Part shown: piece after piece, positions 6,892-10,615 of the stretch
Layout: each line of letters opens with the position of its first letter
How positions within the stretch are numbered: position 1 is the stretch's first letter
From: an uncultured Subdoligranulum sp.
GTDB lineage: Bacteria > Bacillota_A > Clostridia > Oscillospirales > Ruminococcaceae
Assembly (NCBI RefSeq): GCF_937890665.1
Contig: NZ_CALADU010000260.1
Location: 1-10,615 of the forward strand
DNA length: 10,615 nt
Reading direction: 5' to 3'
The notes under the pieces: generated by a model
Databases searched by the model: none
Seen by the model: the letters and a program-made list of their open reading frames with translations, nothing else
What the model was told of the DNA's origin: nothing
Made by a program: the position numbers and the translations under genes

Positions 6892-8861
6892 TACGGCTGC
6901 TGCAGCTTTTTCTGTTTCATGGCCTCGTAGAGGGCCAGGTCGTCCAGGTGGTTCTCCATATTGGTGATGAGCACCACCCGCGCCTGGGCGGGGGTGTAGA
7001 GCACCTGGCGCTGCCAGGTGTAGAAGTAGGGGCCATCCCCCTGGTTGCGCAGGCAGCCCATCAGGTCCCGCAGCAGCCAGGCCGTGTGCTTCACATCGGT
7101 CAGGCACTCGTTGGCGTAAAAAACCTGCCACTTGCCGTGCTCCCGGCTGCGCAGGGCGGCGTCGGCGGCCAGGTATTCCTCCCGGGCCTGCCCGGCCTTG
7201 TAGAAGGCGGTCAGGTACTGCCCCGCCAGCCCGTCAAGGATGGCCTCGGCAGCCAGGGCGCCGCCGGCGTAGCACCGGCGATAGACATCCATCTGCAGCA
7301 GCACGCTATCCTGCAGCAGGGCGGGGGCATCAGGGTCGGGGGCCGGATAGCGGCGGGCACCCTCCCGGCAGAGGTCCCGGTACCAGGCCGCCTGCTGCGC
7401 CAGGGTGGGCAGTGGGGCTGCCCAGTCCAGCTCATGCTCCGAGCCCTCGCCGCCGTGCATGTACCGGCTGATGAGCACCCGGGCCGGATAGTTGGCGAAC
7501 TGTTCCCCGGCCACGTTGTCCTCGTGGGGACCAAAATGGAGGGCCGCCGTGTAATATTGGCGGAACGCCTGCTCCGCCCGGGAGGCGTCGGGGCCGTAAT
7601 AGCGCCGGACATAGCTTTGCAGGAAAGCCCCGGCGGGGGTGGGGCCGTCCTGCCAGATCCGGGCGATGTAAGCCAGGGTGAACAGGTGGGGCTTTACGTT
7701 GGAAGCATTGATGATCCAGTATTCCTTCACGCCCCGGTCCAGAACCCGGCCCAGTTCCCGCTCCACGAATTCCGGCGGGGTGGGCAGCATGGTGATGTGG
7801 TTGGCCGCCTGCAGGTCGTAGAAGGAGGCGTGATAGTAGATGCCGTGGGGCCCCGGCTCCCCGGGCCCGGGCAGGGCGGGCACCCGGGGGTCGTGGTTGC
7901 CCTGGCGGCGGCTGACCATGGCGCCGTAGCCGTTGTCCGCCCAGATCTTGATGACCGCCGGGGGCAGCTGCAGATAGCCGTCCCGGTAGAGCTCCATCAC
8001 CTCGCCGTACAGGTTGGTTGCGCAGGCCGCGCCGGGGTAGCGCTGCTGCACCAGCTCATACTGGCGGCGGATAAGGCGGCTCATCAGGGCGCCCCGGGCG
8101 GCGGGGGTGTCGTAGCGTGGGTCATCCACCCAGAAAGGCCGGTCCCCCTGGCCGCGGAACCCCAGGTTCCAGACCACGTCGGGGCCCTGTTCTTCCAGGG
8201 CGGCGATCCACAGCGCCTCGAACTCGGCAGGGTGTTCGTCATAGCGGGGGTCCAGATCGGGGTAGGCCTCGCAGAACAACTGCGCCCCCAGGGGCTCGGC
8301 GTGGTGGTGGGTCACGGCCAGTCCCATGCGCTGGGCCAGGGCCCGGTGGCGGGCGGCGTTCTGGCCGGTGCCGGGGATCACCATGTTGCCGCCGCAGCGC
8401 AGCAGGGCCTCCAGGGCCATCTCCCAGGGCAGCTCGCTGCTTCCGCCGGGCCGCCAGGCGCTCAGCAGCACCTCATCGTTGAGGAACCACCCCCGCCAGC
8501 GCACCGCCGCCGGACGGCTCTGCCGGGCGTAGCCCCCGGCCACCGGGATGCTCTCCTGCGGGGTGAAGTGCTGGTCATTCCAGAACCAGAAGTCCTCCAC
8601 CCCCAGCAGTTCCCGGCTAATGGCCAAAAGGCCGTAGAGAAAGCCCCGGTCATTCCCGGCGGTCACCGTCAGGGTATCCCCGGCGGCGGTCAGCTGCCAG
8701 CTTTCCGGCGGCAGATCCGCCGGTACCAGCCGGATCTGCCCCCCGGGCCGGGCAGTGGGCAGGCAGACGGTGTCCAGGTCCCGGCGCAGGATGTCCATGC
8801 CGTGGCGCACCGGGCCGGAGGGATGTTCTGCGATGATCCGGGTATTGCGGTTCAGTTCCAT
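6891..8861 (-). CDS. GH115-family alpha-glucuronidase-like glycoside hydrolase
   Basis: The protein has 656 aa. I start it at the ATG complementary to 8859-8861, which has a textbook AAGGAGGT site 5 bases upstream. The frame continues further upstream but only over the esterase gene. Features of family 115 are: an N-terminal GH20b-like domain ending in GFLYGLLAISRELLGV (73-88); RWRGWFLNDE (121-130), matching the RGIFINDE signature; IWADNGYGAM (306-315); GNHDPRVPA (321-329); and HGIYYHASFYD (339-349). Family members remove (4-O-methyl)glucuronic acid side chains from glucuronoxylan or arabinogalactan. There is no signal peptide, and the protein is shorter than the secreted Bacteroides enzymes, probably lacking their C-terminal beta-sandwich. 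Its last 50 aligned codons (600-649) are duplicated at 4476-4626. It follows the CE6-type gene by 11 bp. Confidence 0.85.
   Translation of the reverse strand: MELNRNTRIIAEHPSGPVRHGMDILRRDLDTVCLPTARPGGQIRLVPADLPPESWQLTAAGDTLTVTAGNDRGFLYGLLAISRELLGVEDFWFWNDQHFTPQESIPVAGGYARQSRPAAVRWRGWFLNDEVLLSAWRPGGSSELPWEMALEALLRCGGNMVIPGTGQNAARHRALAQRMGLAVTHHHAEPLGAQLFCEAYPDLDPRYDEHPAEFEALWIAALEEQGPDVVWNLGFRGQGDRPFWVDDPRYDTPAARGALMSRLIRRQYELVQQRYPGAACATNLYGEVMELYRDGYLQLPPAVIKIWADNGYGAMVSRRQGNHDPRVPALPGPGEPGPHGIYYHASFYDLQAANHITMLPTPPEFVERELGRVLDRGVKEYWIINASNVKPHLFTLAYIARIWQDGPTPAGAFLQSYVRRYYGPDASRAEQAFRQYYTAALHFGPHEDNVAGEQFANYPARVLISRYMHGGEGSEHELDWAAPLPTLAQQAAWYRDLCREGARRYPAPDPDAPALLQDSVLLQMDVYRRCYAGGALAAEAILDGLAGQYLTAFYKAGQAREEYLAADAALRSREHGKWQVFYANECLTDVKHTAWLLRDLMGCLRNQGDGPYFYTWQRQVLYTPAQARVVLITNMENHLDDLALYEAMKQKKLQQP
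6915..7065. repeat. 151-bp direct repeat, copy 2 (matches 4476-4626)
   Basis: This copy encodes residues 600-649 of the GH115 protein and is the intact context of the repeat. Two silent differences separate it from the copy at 4476-4626. Confidence 0.95.
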
Positions 8862-8872
8862 AAAGGACCTCC

Positions 8873-9661
8873 TTATTTGGGTCGTGCCGCCAAAAGCCCG
8901 AGGGCGTGGACGGCGTTTTGGGCGGCTTCCGCCCCTACTTCGTTGTAAGCTTGCTGATAATAGTGGAACGCATCCTGCATCAGGCCCCTGGCCTTCATAC
9001 CGGCGAAAGTGGTGGAGACAAGGTGGACATGGGACAGTTCCCGGCACAGTTCCTCCTGCGCCTGGCGGATCGGTCCATAGCAGACAGCGGGGGCCTCCCC
9101 GTTGTAGCAGCCGATGCGGATCAGGAGGCAATCCTCCACGCCCTGCTCCTGCAGCGCGTGGAACATTTGTGTGAAACGCTGCTTGTATAAGGCGGGCGGT
9201 GTGGCCGCGTCCCCGTCCGATTCGCCCTGGCACCAGAGCACCAGACAGCGGCGGATCTGCCATCCGCTTCGGGCAAGGAAGCTCCGGGCCGACTCCAGGC
9301 GTTCCTTGGCATCTGTCAGATAGCGGCTGCCAGGCAGCCATTCTTCGATGCGGCTGCCGCCCTTGGACGCCGATACGCCCACCACCGGAACGCCGGTCCG
9401 GGCAAACCAGGTGTTGGCAAAGGCGGTGGCAAGGGAGCCGGTCTTTCTCTGCCCATCATCGATGCCGCCGGGGCGGTCCTCCGTGGCGCCGAAGGGTTCT
9501 TCCAGGGGGAACAGCCGGCCGGGGGCGGATATGGCACGATATTCATACCCGGCCCCCGGCACAGGTGCCGGGGCGGGCTGAGGGTGCAGCGCATCGGTGA
9601 TACCGCGCCCTGCCATGTTGGATTGGCCCATAAACAGGACCAGATCGGCCGTATTTTGCAT
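8873..9661 (-). CDS. SASA/CE6-type carbohydrate acetylesterase
   Basis: The 262-aa protein is a single-domain SGNH hydrolase of the sialate O-acetylesterase/CE6 type. VLFMGQSNMAGRG (8-20) carries the nucleophile S14. SASKGGSRIEEWLPG (97-111) and VLWCQGESDGD (141-151) are the next conserved blocks, and QDAFHYYQQAYNEVG (229-243) supplies the probable catalytic D230 and H233. CE6 enzymes deacetylate xylan or xylo-oligosaccharides, while relatives act on sialic acids. Next to a GH115 enzyme, a plant hemicellulose or pectin substrate is more likely. No signal peptide is present. The start has GGAAGGA 7 bases upstream. It is the first gene after the hairpin that separates the ABC permease from the enzyme genes, and its stop codon overlaps the GH115 ribosome site. 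Confidence 0.87.
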   Translation of the reverse strand: MQNTADLVLFMGQSNMAGRGITDALHPQPAPAPVPGAGYEYRAISAPGRLFPLEEPFGATEDRPGGIDDGQRKTGSLATAFANTWFARTGVPVVGVSASKGGSRIEEWLPGSRYLTDAKERLESARSFLARSGWQIRRCLVLWCQGESDGDAATPPALYKQRFTQMFHALQEQGVEDCLLIRIGCYNGEAPAVCYGPIRQAQEELCRELSHVHLVSTTFAGMKARGLMQDAFHYYQQAYNEVGAEAAQNAVHALGLLAARPK

Positions 9662-9693
9662 AGTGCCATCCTTCCGGTGTTTGAAACAGAAAC

Positions 9694-9748
9694 CGGCAGG
9701 AACACGCGGGGGACCAGGCCTTTGCCCGGTCTCCCTGCGTTCCTGCCG
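9694..9748 (-). terminator. Long two-part hairpin after the ABC permease (terminator or attenuator)
   Basis: The outer arms 9694-9703 and 9739-9748 pair perfectly over 10 bp. The inner arms 9712-9719 and 9724-9731 pair over 8 bp with one G-U, around a 4-base loop. On the minus strand it is followed by GGTTTCTGTTTC, a moderate U-rich tail. It lies 45 bp after the permease stop and 32 bp before the CE6-type start. It may end the transporter transcript, or only reduce read-through into the enzyme genes. I see no convincing promoter between it and the CE6-type start. Confidence 0.6.
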
Positions 9749-9793
9749 TGTTTGGAAAACGTCGGGCGTTGCGCAAACGGCTTTGCGGGGGTA

Positions 9794-10615
9794 TCAGCCC
9801 TTGATGCCGTCGGTGGCGATGCCCTCCACCAGGTATTTCTGGAAGATGATGAACACGACGATGACCGGGATCAGCGACACCACGGACATGGCGAAGAGGC
9901 CGCCGTAGTTGTTGAAGCTGTTGGGGTCGGTGTACATGTTCAGCGCCAGCGGGATCGTGAAGTTCTTGGGGCTGCCCACAAAGATCAGCGGCTGGAAGAA
10001 GTCCTGCCAGATCCAGTAGAAGGCGAAGATGGAGGCCGAGACGATGGCGGGCTGCACCACCGGCACCAGGATGCGGAACAGGATGCCGATCTTGCTGCAG
10101 CCGTCGATCTGGGCGGCTTCATCCAGCTCCTTGGGCACGCCGCGCATGTACTGCACGATGAGGAAGATGAAGAAAGCGTAGCCGAAGCACCAGGGCAGCA
10201 CCATGGCGGCCAGGGTGTCGTTGAGATGCAGCGCCCGCAGAATGATGTACTGGGGCACCACCATGACCTGGCTGGGGATCATCATCGTCATGATGACGCA
10301 GCCGAACCAGAAGCCGGAGCCCCGGAACTTGACGCGGGCCAGGGCGTAGGCCGCCAGCAGCGAGCTGAAGATGCTGGTCACCACCGACACCAGGGTGACG
10401 ATCACCGAGTTCTTGAAGAAGTGCATAAAGCTGTATCCGGCCACGCCTGCCAGACCGCTGAGGTAGTTCTGCACCACGTCCCAGGTCTCCGGGATCAGGG
10501 AGTAGGTGTTGTGGAACATGGTGTCGTTGGACTTGAAGGAGCTGGCCAGCAGCCACAGCAGCGGGTAGATCATGATGAAGCCCAGCAGGCAGGAAAATAC
10601 ATGGAACAGCACCGA
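9794..10615 (-). CDS. Carbohydrate ABC transporter permease, MalG/AraQ-type (5' end outside window)
   Basis: About 272 residues are visible, ending in the typical EGIATDGIKG tail. Six membrane segments can be seen, at about 1-22, 67-92, 100-125, 132-155, 186-212 and 238-260 (counting from the first GTG at 10612). The cytoplasmic EAA loop that docks on the ATPase is ELDEAAQIDGCSKIGILFRI (162-181). These are the marks of the second permease of CUT1 sugar importers, which take up oligosaccharides. The frame is still open at the window edge and the first membrane segment is already under way, so the true start is probably upstream. The partner permease and binding protein should lie to the right. 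It likely imports the oligosaccharide handled by the enzymes downstream. Confidence 0.93.
   Translation of the reverse strand, partial: SVLFHVFSCLLGFIMIYPLLWLLASSFKSNDTMFHNTYSLIPETWDVVQNYLSGLAGVAGYSFMHFFKNSVIVTLVSVVTSIFSSLLAAYALARVKFRGSGFWFGCVIMTMMIPSQVMVVPQYIILRALHLNDTLAAMVLPWCFGYAFFIFLIVQYMRGVPKELDEAAQIDGCSKIGILFRILVPVVQPAIVSASIFAFYWIWQDFFQPLIFVGSPKNFTIPLALNMYTDPNSFNNYGGLFAMSVVSLIPVIVVFIIFQKYLVEGIATDGIKG

Noticed and set aside
6834..8948. A 704-codon open frame on the + strand.
   Set aside because: It is antisense to the GH115 gene over nearly its whole length, reads as low-complexity Gly/Val/His-rich sequence without domains, and arises from high GC at third positions of the real gene.
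8862..9341. A 160-residue N-terminal extension of the GH115 frame.
   Set aside because: It lies over the CE6-type gene in another frame and has no family resemblance; the ATG at 8861 has a strong ribosome site and begins a normal GH115 N-terminus.
9772..9787. A small CGCAAA/TTTGCG stem-loop near the permease stop.
   Set aside because: Six pairs without a U-rich tail are too little to call a terminator; the longer hairpin at 9694-9748 is the better candidate.

Overview
The window is GC-rich, densely packed and strongly modular. It reads as an accessory carbohydrate-use locus of a gut Gram-positive anaerobe, probably a Clostridia member near Oscillospiraceae/Ruminococcaceae. The grounds are strong AGGAGG-type ribosome sites, high-GC codon use, a MalG/AraQ-type sugar ABC permease, enzymes without signal peptides, and a DUF5107-TPR protein. 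The genus cannot be fixed from sequence alone.

Left part, + strand: after the divergent start of a leftward gene that leaves the window (1-29), an intergenic region (30-274) carries a 13-bp direct repeat at 22-bp pitch and a TATGAT -10 box. They precede a two-gene unit: a 1088-aa DUF5107-TPR protein (275-3541) and an AraC-family regulator (3566-4393). A perfect 16-bp terminator stem (4406-4441) closes this unit.

Middle: a leftward gene fragment (4455-4943) has lost its start. It fuses part of a carbohydrate-binding-like domain to the last 50 aligned residues of the GH115 enzyme found further right. A gene-poor, AT-richer stretch (about 4985-5195) follows, with a perfect 17-bp inverted repeat.

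Right part, - strand, transcribed leftward from the right edge: a sugar ABC permease (cut by the window edge), a long hairpin, then a compact gene run of CE6/SASA-type acetylesterase (9661-8873), GH115-like alpha-glucuronidase (8861-6891), a 193-aa Fn3 plus GH28-like remnant (6865-6284) and a CE2-type SGNH acetylesterase (6284-5196). Spacings within the run are 11 bp, 25 bp and a 1-base TAATG overlap. No enzyme shows a signal peptide, so the likely scheme is import of acetylated, (methyl)glucuronic-acid-bearing oligosaccharides from xylan, arabinogalactan or pectin, followed by deacetylation and deglucuronidation in the cytoplasm.

The most striking structure is a rearrangement. Bases 1-55 are identical to 6837-6891, and 4476-4626 match 6915-7065 at 149 of 151 positions, in the same order and orientation. 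The two matches on the right are almost adjacent (23 bp apart); on the left they are separated by the whole DUF5107-araC unit. That unit therefore sits exactly in the joint between a second GH115 3' end and a second copy of the downstream gene, as an inserted cassette would.
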